The notes under the pieces are model-generated. The model saw nothing but the letters and a program-made list of their open reading frames with translations, did not search any database and had not been told where the DNA came from. Below, in pieces: positions 14,855 through 23,242 of a stretch of 64,000 bases of DNA; within the stretch, counting starts at the first letter, position 1, and each line of letters begins with the position of its first letter. The stretch lies in assembly GCF_020991365.1 (NCBI RefSeq), contig NZ_JAJLRA010000003.1, positions 310,001-374,000 of the forward strand. Reading direction: 5' to 3'. Position numbers and translations under genes: made by a program. The DNA is from Streptacidiphilus sp. ASG 303. Lineage in GTDB: Bacteria; Actinomycetota; Actinomycetes; Streptomycetales; Streptomycetaceae.

Positions 14855-15710
14855 CCGGATTGAAGTCCCTTCCGATGGTGTCCCAGACGCTCTCGAACCA
14901 CATGCGGGCCTGTTCGACCTGCTGGGCCCCTGTCGATGAGTCGCCCTCGTTCACCGAGTAGTGGAACAGGGTGGCGTCCTTACCGACGAGGTCGTAGATC
15001 TCGATGGCTTCGCCCTGGGCGACAACCTTATTCGGACGGATCGGGTAGTAGCCGAAGAAGGCGTCCTCGTTGTTAATGACGTAGAGCTTGAAGAACTGAG
15101 TGCCGCTGTGCACTCGGACGCTGACGTTGCTCTCCTGGACGAGACCGAGGTGGCTCAACTCGCTTATGGCATCGGAGATGCTGCGGGCATAGTTGACCAT
15201 GATGCTGTGCATCCGGGTGCGGAGTCGGGGATCGTCCGAGCAGTCCGCTCTGCGGACGGGCGCAGCCTGAGGGACCCCCATGTCGGGGACGAGGATGCGG
15301 ATGTTGATGCTCGTTGGTGTCAGGCGGCCGACTCGGATCTTGTCGAGCGGTTCCTGAAGGGCTCCGTGGAGAGTTTCGCTGGAGAATCCGGCGAAGTCGA
15401 TGGAGACGTGGCGGCTGGCGAAAGCCTGCTCGACGTAGGGGCGGAGTCCCGCCGGCCGTTCGGTGCGATTGCGGACGAAGACGCCGCTGCCCTTGCGGGA
15501 CACGACAAGGCCTTCATCCTCCAAGTCGCGCAGGGCGCGTTGGATCGTTGCCCGCGCGAAGCCGTAGTGCTCGGTCAGCATCTTGTGGGAGGGCAGCTTC
15601 TCCCCAGGGGTCAGCTTCTTCGTTCGGATGGCTGCGCCAAGGCTGCGCGAGACCTGCTCGTAGGGCGGGCGGTCGTCGTCCGGGTCCAGGGGCTCAAGGG
15701 CGAACGTCAT
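14844..15710 (-). CDS. GntR-family transcriptional regulator
   Basis: 288 residues from ATG 15710. The N-terminal winged helix of GntR type covers ~16-80: YEQVSRSLGAAIRTKKLTPG, EKLPSHKMLTEHYGFARATI and the wing DEGLVVSRKGSGVFVR. The C-terminal ~190 residues are not a clear UTRA or FadR domain; they contain HVSIDFAGF and a block IEIYDLVGKDATLFHYS. In pSAM2 and SLP1, GntR-type proteins (KorSA, ImpC-like) repress transfer and replication genes. This gene reads away from the transfer operon, across a region with a perfect inverted repeat over a promoter (15730-15791), consistent with the same role. Confidence 0.88.
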   Translation of the reverse strand: MTFALEPLDPDDDRPPYEQVSRSLGAAIRTKKLTPGEKLPSHKMLTEHYGFARATIQRALRDLEDEGLVVSRKGSGVFVRNRTERPAGLRPYVEQAFASRHVSIDFAGFSSETLHGALQEPLDKIRVGRLTPTSINIRILVPDMGVPQAAPVRRADCSDDPRLRTRMHSIMVNYARSISDAISELSHLGLVQESNVSVRVHSGTQFFKLYVINNEDAFFGYYPIRPNKVVAQGEAIEIYDLVGKDATLFHYSVNEGDSSTGAQQVEQARMWFESVWDTIGRDFNPDGH

Positions 15711-15729
15711 GGCTCGATGCTACGGCGAA

Positions 15730-15791
15730 CATGACTATTTGGACAGCCTGGCTACTCATCTCTTGACGTGGATAGTCATGCTGGCTACGTT
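15730..15791 (+). promoter_or_regulatory. Transfer-operon promoter with GntR operator pair
   Basis: Two perfectly inverted 9-mers, CATGACTAT (15730-15738) and ATAGTCATG (15772-15780), flank and overlap a sigma-70-like promoter on the plus strand. The -35 is TTGACG (15763-15768), followed by a 17-bp spacer and a -10 TACGTT (15786-15791). The second half-site lies inside the spacer, where a bound repressor would block polymerase. The GntR start codon is 20 bp away, so autoregulation is likely. The remaining bases up to 16107 show no gene. Confidence 0.65.
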
Positions 15792-16107
15792 GTTCCCGTG
15801 CCCACAAGGCTAGCCATGTTGATCAGGTTGGCCGGCGGAACTGCACCTGCAAAGAGGCAGCTCAGGACACAGATTGCGCCCGGAGAACCTCGTGAGACGG
15901 GTCCGAAGGAAGCGTCGGTTCTTTGACAACTGCATGGGGATCACGCCGCCTCTCCTCGGCCAAGTAGGCGGCCACGCGGGCTCTGCCCGCGTGAGGTACA
16001 GCGCATCCCGACCTCTCCGCGGCCTTGTGGCTGCGGCCGGTTGCCTCCGCCGCTCGTCTCGCACGAGCGGCGCCGAGGGGAGCCGGATCGACCGACTTCA
16101 ACGGCGC

Positions 16108-16137
16108 GCGGCCCCGGTGCTGGAACACCGGGGCCGC
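16108..16137 (+). terminator. Leader hairpin before transfer genes
   Basis: A 12-bp perfect stem (16108-16119 with 16126-16137) with a 6-nt loop sits 36 bp upstream of the first transfer-operon gene. It has no U-tract. It could end a short transcript from the 15763 promoter or act as an attenuator. Confidence 0.55.
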
Positions 16138-16173
16138 TGCATGGGCCGTTCCTGCCGAAAGGACGCACGACCC

Positions 16174-16422
16174 ATGAAGGACATCGTCTCAGGTCAGCAT
16201 GCCGCTACGGCCTCCGAGTTCGCCGAGCTGGCGCTCGGCATCGACACCGAGCTGTTCACCGGCCCGGCCGGCCCCGAGTCGCCCGAGGAGCGGGCGGCCC
16301 GGCTGGACGTGGCCGGCGCGGTGCTGGCGGACCTGCGCCGGGAGGACCCGGAGCTGGCCGCCCGCGCCGCGGCCGAGGCCGCCCGCCGGGCCCGCGAGGC
16401 CGCCGACGGGGGTGCCCGGTGA
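16174..16422 (+). CDS. Small acidic AICE protein
   Basis: 82 residues from ATG 16174 (GAAAGGACG upstream). It is hydrophilic and helical, rich in Glu, Ala and Arg: ASEFAELALGIDTELF, then AARLDVAGAVLADLRREDPE. There is no known motif. It is the first gene after the putative regulated promoter. Its stop overlaps the DUF2637 gene's GTG (GTGA), so the two are translationally coupled. Similar short genes precede DUF2637 genes in Streptomyces elements; the role is unknown. Confidence 0.75.
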   Translation: MKDIVSGQHAATASEFAELALGIDTELFTGPAGPESPEERAARLDVAGAVLADLRREDPELAARAAAEAARRAREAADGGAR

Positions 16423-17336
16423 AGCGCGGACCGAAGATCCTGCTGGTGCTCGGACTGCTGGCCGTGGTCGGCATGGCGTTCCGGGTCTCCTGGAACGCGC
16501 TGCGCGACATCGCGCACGCCATCGGCGCGGACCCGGTCGCCGCCACCGTCTACCCCCTGGTGGTCGACGGCCTGATGGCCCTCGCCCTGGTCGCGGCCCT
16601 GGTCCTGCCGGAGGGCGACCGCCGGTTCGCCCTGCGGATCCTGGCCGGGTACACCGCGGCGTCGCTGGTGCTGAACTACGTGCACGGTCTGGTGCCCGGC
16701 CTGCACGGTGCCGGTCGGGTGCGGCTGGCCGACTGGTCGCCCGCCAACTGGGCGCTGGTGCTGCTGGCCACCTCGCTGCCGGTCGGCTCCATCTTCTACG
16801 GCTCCGACCTGGTCGCCAAGGTCCTCCACCACCGCCCCGCGACCGGCGAAGCACCGCAAACCGGCATGGGTCGGTCTGCCGTTGACCTGGGGCAGCCCGC
16901 CGGGGTGCCCGCCGAGCGGTCGGCCGACCGGGCCCTGACCGCGCCGGAGTCCGGGCCGGCGGCGGAGCCCGAGGGAGGCGTTCTGGCCCCGGCCGATCGG
17001 CCGACCGGTGCGCCGCGGACGCGACGGCCGCGCAAGCCGACCGGCAGGGTCCCGGCCGCGGCCCGCGGCACCCGACCGCGCCGCACGCCGGAGGAGCTGC
17101 TGACCGAGGCCCGGACCGCCACCGCCGCGTGGCCGGTCGAGCGACTGACGGCCGACCGCATCCGGGAGGCCGTCCACACCTCGCCCGCCAAGGCGCGGGT
17201 GCTGCGGGAGACGCTGAAGGCCGAGCGCGCCGCCGCCCCGGCCGGGCTGCACCTGGTCACCGACCCGCACACCACCGCCCCCGACACGGCCCCGGAGCCG
17301 GAGCCGGCGGCTGTGGTCGCCGCGGCAGGTGAGTGA
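16419..17336 (+). CDS. DUF2637 membrane protein
   Basis: 305 residues from GTG 16419. The N-terminal ~135 residues hold four transmembrane helices: ILLVLGLLAVVGMAF, VYPLVVDGLMALALVAALV, a block around FALRILAGYTAASLVL and WALVLLATSLPVGSIFYG. This matches the DUF2637 family, which is largely confined to actinomycete mobile elements. The C-terminal half is hydrophilic, Pro/Arg-rich, and ends in a helix-turn-helix-like segment (TADRIREAVHTSPAKARVLR). It is thought to take part in intramycelial spread or transfer along with TraB; direct evidence is lacking. It overlaps both neighbours at the start and stop codons. Confidence 0.85.
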   Translation: MKRGPKILLVLGLLAVVGMAFRVSWNALRDIAHAIGADPVAATVYPLVVDGLMALALVAALVLPEGDRRFALRILAGYTAASLVLNYVHGLVPGLHGAGRVRLADWSPANWALVLLATSLPVGSIFYGSDLVAKVLHHRPATGEAPQTGMGRSAVDLGQPAGVPAERSADRALTAPESGPAAEPEGGVLAPADRPTGAPRTRRPRKPTGRVPAAARGTRPRRTPEELLTEARTATAAWPVERLTADRIREAVHTSPAKARVLRETLKAERAAAPAGLHLVTDPHTTAPDTAPEPEPAAVVAAAGE

Positions 17337-17707
17337 TGGGCCGCCCCCGGTTGTGGGACCCCGGCGGGGAGCGGTTCGGTATGCCGACCTACCCGTGGCG
17401 GATGGCCCCGGCAGGGCTGGCCACCCGCCGCCAGCTCCGCGCCGCCGGGCTGCGGCCCGGCGGCCAGCCGGTGTGCGCACAGATCCTGTGGCAGAGCCGC
17501 CGCCGGGGCGTGCGTGCCGCCTACCTCTACCGGATCGACCGGGCCCGCCCGGTGCGGCCGATGACCCCCGCCCGCGCCGCCGCCCTGGCCGCTGCGATGC
17601 GGGCCCGCCGCACCTGCCCGATCTGCGGGCGGGACGCGGGCTACTGCATCCCGCGCCACCTCGGCATCTGCGTGCCGTGCGCGGATGCCGCCGCAGCCGC
17701 GGCCTGA
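17336..17707 (+). CDS. RRQRL-motif zinc-binding protein
   Basis: 123 residues from ATG 17336 (ATGA overlap; a GTG one codon earlier is possible). It has the motif ATRRQLRAAGLRPGG, then AYLYRIDRARPVRPMTPA, and a C-terminal zinc knuckle pair CPICGRDAGYC and GICVPC. This combination defines the small RRQRL zinc-binding family seen beside traB in many Streptomyces AICEs. The biochemical function is not known; the Cys clusters suggest a structural zinc and the basic body suggests nucleic-acid binding. Confidence 0.82.
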   Translation: MGRPRLWDPGGERFGMPTYPWRMAPAGLATRRQLRAAGLRPGGQPVCAQILWQSRRRGVRAAYLYRIDRARPVRPMTPARAAALAAAMRARRTCPICGRDAGYCIPRHLGICVPCADAAAAAA

Positions 17708-17799
17708 TGGAACAGCGCCACCCGATGACCGGCAGCGCGGGGCCGGACGCTTGCCGGCTCCCCGGCCCCGCTACCTCGCTGAGAGAGGCGTTCCCCACG

Positions 17800-19371
17800 A
17801 TGACAGAGACCATCGCCGAGCGTGCGGCCGTCGCCGAGACGCCGCCCGCCGACACCTCCACCCCCGCTCCCACGCCGCCGCGTGCCGTGCGAGAGCCGTC
17901 CGGGCAGACGGCGGGCGGGCTGCCAGCAGTGCCGCTCGCGGTGGCTACCGCGAACGCCGCCGTCGCGCTGGCCTCCGCCGCCGCCCTGACCACCGGACCG
18001 ATCGCCGCGCTGACGGCGGCCGGGGCCGCGGCCACCGCCGCGGTCAGCGCCCGCACCGGACGCGCCGCCACCCGCCTCACCCGCACCGCCACCCGCGCCG
18101 CCGCGAACCGCACCGCCTCCCCGGCCGGGACGGGCCGGACCGGGGCCCGCCCCGCCAGACCGTCCGGCCGAGGCGGTGCGGCAGGCCGCACGGTCCCGCG
18201 GCAGGCCCGCCCCACCACCAGCACCGGCCACCGTGCCCCGGCCCGGGCGGGCGGGAAGCCGACCGCCGGACACGGCCCGCTCTCCGCTCTTAAGAGCAGC
18301 AGCTCTGCCGGGCGCCGGGCCGCAAGCACCGCGACCGCGCGGCCGGCCCGGACCCCGGTGGGGGCGGTGCGTGCGCTGCGCCGGGACCATCGGGCGGCGG
18401 CCCCGACCCGCGCCGCCCGGCGCACCACCCGCACCGCCTCCCGGCGGCAGGCCGCCGACACCCGCCGCACCGCCAAGGCCCAGGCGCGCGAACAGCGCAC
18501 CGCCACCCGCGGAGCGGCGGCCCGCACGCTGGCCAGGCCGATGCGGGCCGCCCGCCGCGCCGCCGACACCGCCCGGGGCAGGGCCCGGGCGACGGCCGAC
18601 CGCCGCACCACCGGCCGGGTCACGGCGGCGCGGGGCGAGGCCCGCAAGGCCCCCGCCCGCCGCCACGCGCGGCAGCAGCTCCGGCGCTCCGCGGCACGGT
18701 TCCACGGCCGGCGCCTGCTGGCGGCGCTGCTGGCCGGCCCGGTCGGGCTGCTCGGCATCCTCACCACCATGCTCGGCCGCAAGCTCGGCCTGCCGTGGCT
18801 GATGCACCCCGGCCGCCGCCTGTACCGGCGCCTGACCGCCACCGCCCGCGCCGCCCGCACCGGGCGGGACACCGCGATCCGCACCGACCTCGCCAGCGCG
18901 GAGGAGGCCGCGGACGCCGCCGCGCAGGAGACGGACGCCCCGCCGGTCGGGGAGTCCGTGCCGCGGGCCCCGAAGCACCACACCGCCCACCTCGCCCAGT
19001 CGACCCAGGGAGAGCACGTGTCCAGCACCGGTTTCAACTTCGACGAGGCCGCCTCCGAGATGTACGCCGCGGCCACCTCCTTCGAGCCCGACGGCATGAT
19101 GCAGGTCCTCGCCTCCATGGAGTCCATGCCCGAGGCGCTGACCTCGGTGGCGAACACCTTCCGCATCCTGGCCGAGCGCTGCGACTCCGAGTTCCCGCTG
19201 GACTCGGCCGTCGGCGAGGCCCTGAACGAGGTCTACGAGCGCCTGATGCAGGCGGTGACCGCGTCGGAGGAGGTGGCCAAGACCTTCCGCACCCGGCACG
19301 AGGGCGACATCGCCCGCCACGAGGACCCCCGCACCGGCGAGGACAAGTGGGACACCCACAACAACCAGTGA
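17800..19371 (+). CDS. Arg/Ala-rich AICE protein, possible two-part fusion
   Basis: 523 residues from ATG 17800, preceded by GAGAGAGG. Residues ~45-85 are hydrophobic (LAVATANAAVALASAAAL, then a TTGPIAALTAAG stretch). Residues ~90-310 are extremely rich in Arg, Ala and Thr, and probably bind DNA or are disordered. A second hydrophobic segment, LLAALLAGPVGLLGILTTML, follows at ~310. The last ~117 residues form a compact acidic helical domain (FNFDEAASEMYAAATSF...). That domain begins right after an internal GTG at 19018 with a GGGAGAG site, so it may also be made alone. The role is unknown; the position between the zinc protein and traB suggests a transfer accessory. A strong hairpin follows it. 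Confidence 0.72.
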   Translation: MTETIAERAAVAETPPADTSTPAPTPPRAVREPSGQTAGGLPAVPLAVATANAAVALASAAALTTGPIAALTAAGAAATAAVSARTGRAATRLTRTATRAAANRTASPAGTGRTGARPARPSGRGGAAGRTVPRQARPTTSTGHRAPARAGGKPTAGHGPLSALKSSSSAGRRAASTATARPARTPVGAVRALRRDHRAAAPTRAARRTTRTASRRQAADTRRTAKAQAREQRTATRGAAARTLARPMRAARRAADTARGRARATADRRTTGRVTAARGEARKAPARRHARQQLRRSAARFHGRRLLAALLAGPVGLLGILTTMLGRKLGLPWLMHPGRRLYRRLTATARAARTGRDTAIRTDLASAEEAADAAAQETDAPPVGESVPRAPKHHTAHLAQSTQGEHVSSTGFNFDEAASEMYAAATSFEPDGMMQVLASMESMPEALTSVANTFRILAERCDSEFPLDSAVGEALNEVYERLMQAVTASEEVAKTFRTRHEGDIARHEDPRTGEDKWDTHNNQ

Positions 19372-19384
19372 CCAGCGCCGTCCC

Positions 19385-19415
19385 GGGCCGCCCCGCACAC
19401 CGTGCGGGGCGGCCC
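19385..19415 (+). terminator. Hairpin between transfer accessory gene and traB
   Basis: A 13-bp perfect GC stem (19385-19397 with 19403-19415) with a 5-nt loop lies 14 bp after the stop of the preceding gene and 42 bp before traB. It has no U-tract, which is usual for Streptomyces terminators. Confidence 0.7.
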
Positions 19416-19456
19416 GCCCCCATCCCCGCCGCCATGACTTGTCTCGGGAGACCCGC

Positions 19457-21673
19457 ATGGGAGCCCAGCCCCCGCACAGCCTGAACCTGACGAACCTGCC
19501 CAAGCCCAAGCCGTCCCGCCGCGGTCGGCGGGAGTGGATGCCGCCGCTGGACTGGACCGCAGGCCACGGCCCCGTCACCGGCGCCCTGTCCGCCACCACC
19601 GGCGCCGCCGCCGTCGCCCTGTTCGGCGCCGCCACCTCCATGCCCCCCGGCTGGCCGATGGCCGCCGGCGCCGCCGGGGCCCTCGGCCACGGCGTCGGCC
19701 ACACCCTCATCCGCCGCATGACCGGCCGCACCCTGGCCACCCGCACCGCCTCCTGGCTGCTCGCCGGCGGCTGGACCACCTGGGCCATGACCACCGGCCC
19801 GCTGTCCTGGGCCGCCGCCGGCACCCTCGCCACGCTCGGGGTGGGCATCGGGGCGATGGCCTCCCACGCCGCCATCTGGGAGGAGGCGGTGGAGGAGGAG
19901 CGGATCAGCGCCGAGGCCCGCGAGGCCGCCCGCAAGCTCTCCGCCGGCCGCGAGGCCGTCGCCCGGGAGTGGGAGGCCCGCATCAAGCGGGTCACCGGCA
20001 TCGACGTGCGCGTCTTCGCCGTCGAGACCTGGGCCACCGGCGCCGGGTTCTCCCTCGCCGCCGAGCTGCCCGGCGGCGCCGCCACCTGGGACCGCATCGC
20101 CGCCGCCGCCCGCGCCCTGGCCACCGACGCCCGCCTCCCGCTGGGCTGCACGGTGGGGGTGGAGGAGGGCGACCGGCAGGGCCGCGTCGTCCTCGACATC
20201 GCCACCCGCAACGTCATGGCCGGCAGCTACGACTACCCCGACGACTACTCCGCGCTGTCGATCCTCACCGGCATCCCCTGGGGACTGCTCCCCAACTCCG
20301 AGACCGTGCAGGTGGTGCTGCGGGAGGCGTGCGCGCTGATCCTCGGCCCGCCCGGGGCGGGCAAGTCCACCTTCCTCGACGTGGTCCTCGCCGGATTCGC
20401 CCGCTGCACCGACGTGCTCACCTTCCTGGTCGACCTCAAGGCCGGCGCCGCCGGCATGTCGTGGGTCCGCCCCTGGCTGGAGGCGCTGGGCCGCGCGCGG
20501 ACCAAGCCCGGGACGGCGCGCCCGCCGCAGGGGACACGGCCGGGGGTGGACTGGCTCGCCGCGACCCCGGAGGAGGCGCTGCGCATGTTCAAGGCGGCGC
20601 TGGCCATCAACGCCGCCCGGCAGCTCGGCTACCAGGACCTGATGGACCGGGAGGACACCACCCTGCTGCCCGTCTCCGCGGCGGTGCCGCAGATCATGAT
20701 CGTGGTGGACGAGGGCGCCGAGCTGCTCTCCGCCACCTCCTTCCGCGACCCGGTGATGAAGGCGCTGCAGGAGGCGGTGAAGAAGACCATGCGCACCACC
20801 CGCGCCATGGGCATCCGCCTGGTCCTCACCGCCGTCGACGGCAACGTCTCCGCCCTGGGGGACACCTCGGTGCGGAAGTTCTCCCCGGTCGGGGTGGCGC
20901 TGACCTCAGGGGAGTCCAGCGGCAACAACCTGGCCAAGCTCTTCCCCGCCGCGAAGGCCGACACCCGCCAGCTCACCGCCAAGGGCTGCGGGGTGATCGG
21001 GCAGGCCGGTGCCGACGGGTTCGCCCCCACCGGCTTCAAGGGCTGGCGGACCAGCCCGGCCATGGTGCGTCAGGTGGTGCTGGCCACCAACGACCGCCGC
21101 CCGGTCCTCGACCCGGTCTCCGCCCGCGCGGCGGGCGAGGACTACGCGCGGCGCTGGGAGGCGGACCGCGCCGGATGGCTCTGGCAGCACCCCGGCAACG
21201 ACACCGGCGAGGAGACCGGCCCGAAGGACGACTCGGTCTACGCCGCCGAGCCGCCCGCTCGCACCGGTGGGCTGAACCTCTCCTACCAGCGCCCCGCCCC
21301 CGGCCCGGCCGAGGACGCGGACGCGCTCGCGGACCGGTTCATGCGCGAGATCGACGCCACCTACGGCACCACCGACGAACCCCACCCCACCCCGCCGCAG
21401 CCCGAGCGCCCGCCCGGGCTGAACCTCTCCTACCAGCGCCGCCAGCCCCCGCCGCAGAACGCCGCGGCGGGCGGGCCGGACTGGCTGCCCGAGGCCGTCG
21501 CCCTGATCGCCGCCGCCGGCCCCGCCGGCATGAAGCCCTCCGCCGTCGCCGACGCCGTCGGCCGGGACCGCAAGACCGTCCGAGCCGCCCTGCGGGCCGC
21601 CGCCGACCGCGGAGAGCTGGCCTACCGGGACAACGGCCCGCACTCCGTCTACGTCCACCCCGACCACACCTGA
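19457..21673 (+). CDS. traB: TraB, FtsK/SpoIIIE-like DNA translocase
   Basis: 738 residues from ATG 19457 (GGGAG 7 nt upstream; a TTG at 19439 is less likely). Two or more transmembrane helices lie at ~40-125 (AAAVALFGAATSMPPGWPMA, SWLLAGGWTTWAMTTG, SWAAAGTLATLGVGIGAM). The motor has Walker A GPPGAGKST at ~297 and Walker B IMIVVDEGAELL at ~417. The C-terminal ~65 residues are a winged helix (ALIAAAGPAGMKPSAVADAV, DRKTVRAALRAAADRGELAY), like FtsK-gamma. In Streptomyces elements TraB alone moves double-stranded DNA between mycelia, recognising 8-bp clt repeats through this domain. A cluster of GGGTAGTG repeats starts 22 bp after its stop. A PRPG...LNLSYQR phrase occurs twice in the linker. Confidence 0.93.
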   Translation: MGAQPPHSLNLTNLPKPKPSRRGRREWMPPLDWTAGHGPVTGALSATTGAAAVALFGAATSMPPGWPMAAGAAGALGHGVGHTLIRRMTGRTLATRTASWLLAGGWTTWAMTTGPLSWAAAGTLATLGVGIGAMASHAAIWEEAVEEERISAEAREAARKLSAGREAVAREWEARIKRVTGIDVRVFAVETWATGAGFSLAAELPGGAATWDRIAAAARALATDARLPLGCTVGVEEGDRQGRVVLDIATRNVMAGSYDYPDDYSALSILTGIPWGLLPNSETVQVVLREACALILGPPGAGKSTFLDVVLAGFARCTDVLTFLVDLKAGAAGMSWVRPWLEALGRARTKPGTARPPQGTRPGVDWLAATPEEALRMFKAALAINAARQLGYQDLMDREDTTLLPVSAAVPQIMIVVDEGAELLSATSFRDPVMKALQEAVKKTMRTTRAMGIRLVLTAVDGNVSALGDTSVRKFSPVGVALTSGESSGNNLAKLFPAAKADTRQLTAKGCGVIGQAGADGFAPTGFKGWRTSPAMVRQVVLATNDRRPVLDPVSARAAGEDYARRWEADRAGWLWQHPGNDTGEETGPKDDSVYAAEPPARTGGLNLSYQRPAPGPAEDADALADRFMREIDATYGTTDEPHPTPPQPERPPGLNLSYQRRQPPPQNAAAGGPDWLPEAVALIAAAGPAGMKPSAVADAVGRDRKTVRAALRAAADRGELAYRDNGPHSVYVHPDHT

Positions 21674-21691
21674 GAACCAGTCACGCACAGC

Positions 21692-21816
21692 TACCGGGTA
21701 GTGGGTAGTGGGACACACCCCACTACCCACTAGACCACCCCAGTAGAGCCCATGAGGGCCCTCACGGGCGGCTTTTAGCGGGAACCCCACTACCCACTAC
21801 CCGGTACCCACTACCC
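21692..21816. repeat. Putative clt: GGGTAGTG repeats and 21-bp inverted repeat
   Basis: Six copies of GGGTAGTG lie in 121 bp: two on plus (21696, 21703) and four on minus (21721, 21788, 21795, 21809). Paired copies overlap by one base, giving 7-bp phasing. The outer pairs sit inside a perfect 21-bp inverted repeat (21692-21712 with 21786-21806). A region of this kind directly after traB matches the location of clt (TraB recognition sequences) in other Streptomyces plasmids, and the octamer resembles FtsK-oriented KOPS sequences (GGGNAGGG). The assignment is inferred. Confidence 0.7.
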
Positions 21817-21889
21817 AGTACGGCCACGCTCCGTGACGAGCGCGGCCCGCCCCGCCCTGCCCGCACACCGAAGAGAACCGGAGTCCGCC

Positions 21890-22081
21890 GTGCTCGTCAC
21901 CCTGTCCACCGCGTTCCTGTTCGCCGTGATCACCGGCGTCCTGATCTGGGCCCGCCGCGTCACCCTCGGCACCGCCGCCATGGTCTGGCTCTCCGGCTTC
22001 ACCATCGCCGCCACCGGCCTCGCCGGCCCCGTGAACGCCGCCCTCGCATCCGTCCTCACCGCCCTGACCCGCCTGCACTGA
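21890..22081 (+). CDS. Small two-helix membrane protein (spread-type)
   Basis: 63 residues from GTG 21890, with GGAG 7 nt upstream; the longer in-frame GTG at 21833 lacks a site. Two hydrophobic helices fill it: TLSTAFLFAVITGVLIWARR and a second around AAMVWLSGFTIAATGLAG. Such very short membrane proteins follow traB in Streptomyces elements and are grouped with Spd (pock-size spread) proteins. It lies 13 bp before the next gene and belongs to the same operon. Confidence 0.7.
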   Translation: MLVTLSTAFLFAVITGVLIWARRVTLGTAAMVWLSGFTIAATGLAGPVNAALASVLTALTRLH

Positions 22082-22094
22082 CCGGAGGAGACCC

Positions 22095-22586
22095 GTGGAC
22101 ACCGCACCCGCCCCCCGCACGCCCGCCGACTCCGTCTACCGGCCCCACCCCCTGCCGGGCCCGGTCGCGCTCCGGCAGGACACCGACCGCGTCATCCTCC
22201 CCGCCGCCCTCGCACCCGAGCACCTCGCCCTGCTGCTCGCCCCCGCCACCCCCACGCCGGCGCCGGTGGACACCCGGCTCTCCGGGCGGGCGAAGGACGC
22301 CGCGCTGGTCGCCGTCTCCGGCGGCCTCGGCGTCGGGGCGGCCACCGCGGGGGTGGGCTACGGCGCCGGAATGATCGCCTCGGCCTCGGAAGGACTCATG
22401 ACCGCCTCCCTCGCCCTCGCCCTCGGCTCCGCCTCCGTCACCGGCCTGGTGCTGTTCCTGCGCACCGCCTTCGGCCGCAGCCACAGCGGCGGCGGGGCCG
22501 ACGGGCAGGCCGGGCCGCACATCACGCAGAACATCACCGCCACCGGCCTGTTCGGCCGCGCCCACGGCACCATCACCCGCCGCTGA
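22095..22586 (+). CDS. Membrane-associated spread-type AICE protein
   Basis: 163 residues from GTG 22095 with GGAGGAG 6 nt upstream. The hydrophilic N-terminal ~65 residues include DTDRVILPAALAPEHLALLL. Two Gly/Ala-rich hydrophobic segments follow (AALVAVSGGLGVGAATAG, SLALALGSASVTGLVLFL). The C-terminal tail carries HITQNITATGLFGRAHGTIT. It resembles the Spd-like proteins encoded after traB. No enzymatic motif is visible. Confidence 0.75.
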   Translation: MDTAPAPRTPADSVYRPHPLPGPVALRQDTDRVILPAALAPEHLALLLAPATPTPAPVDTRLSGRAKDAALVAVSGGLGVGAATAGVGYGAGMIASASEGLMTASLALALGSASVTGLVLFLRTAFGRSHSGGGADGQAGPHITQNITATGLFGRAHGTITRR

Positions 22587-22684
22587 CCAGCACTCCACGT
22601 ACGGGCCCCGGGACGGCCACAAGCCGCCAAGCATCGCACCGCCCCGGGCCTGCCCTCGCTCATCACGAGACAGGAGCCACCAGG

Positions 22685-23242
22685 ATGCACCCCAGCACGC
22701 CCGAGCCGCACCCCGCGGCGGACCTCGGCACCCTCTACCGCGCCTACCGCGCCCACGTCCTCGCCCAGGCCCGCGCCGCCACCGGGCCCGACCTGGCGGA
22801 GGACATCGCCTCCGAGGTGTGGGCGGAACTCGCCGCCTCCCCCCGGCCGCTGGACGACCCCGGGCACCTGCACGCCTACCTGGCCGTGCTGGTGCGGCAC
22901 GCCGCCGCCGACCACTACCGCCGCGCCTCCGCCCATGAGATGCCCACCGCGGATGACGCCCCCGCCTGGCACCGCGCCACCGCGCCCTCCGCCGAGGACA
23001 CCGCGCTCGCCGGGCCCGCGCGGGAGGAACCGGGCATGCCCGTCGGGTGGCGGGACGCCATGGAGGCCGCGCTGACCGGGCGGCAGCGCTCGGCGCTGCT
23101 GCTGCACTGCGAGGGCCTGTCCCAGCGGGCGATCGCCGCCCGCGAGGGCTACGCCCCCGCCACCGCCTCCTTCCACGTCCGCCGCGCCGTGGTCTACCTC
23201 CGCGCCGCCCTGACCGCGTCCGGGGCGGGGGTGGCGGCGTGA
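22685..23242 (+). CDS. Sigma-70-like RNA polymerase sigma factor
   Basis: 185 residues from ATG 22685 (ACAGGAG upstream). Region 2-like helices at ~15-80: LYRAYRAHVLAQARAATG, DLAEDIASEVWAEL and a block around HAYLAVLVRHAAADHYRRAS. Region 4-like helix-turn-helix at ~125-170: ALTGRQRSALLLHCEGLSQR, then AIAAREGYAPATASFHVRRA. It has the size of an ECF sigma factor but sits in the replication operon with no anti-sigma gene. It may direct element promoters or be a DNA-binding activator derived from a sigma factor. The stop overlaps the methyltransferase start. Confidence 0.82.
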   Translation: MHPSTPEPHPAADLGTLYRAYRAHVLAQARAATGPDLAEDIASEVWAELAASPRPLDDPGHLHAYLAVLVRHAAADHYRRASAHEMPTADDAPAWHRATAPSAEDTALAGPAREEPGMPVGWRDAMEAALTGRQRSALLLHCEGLSQRAIAAREGYAPATASFHVRRAVVYLRAALTASGAGVAA

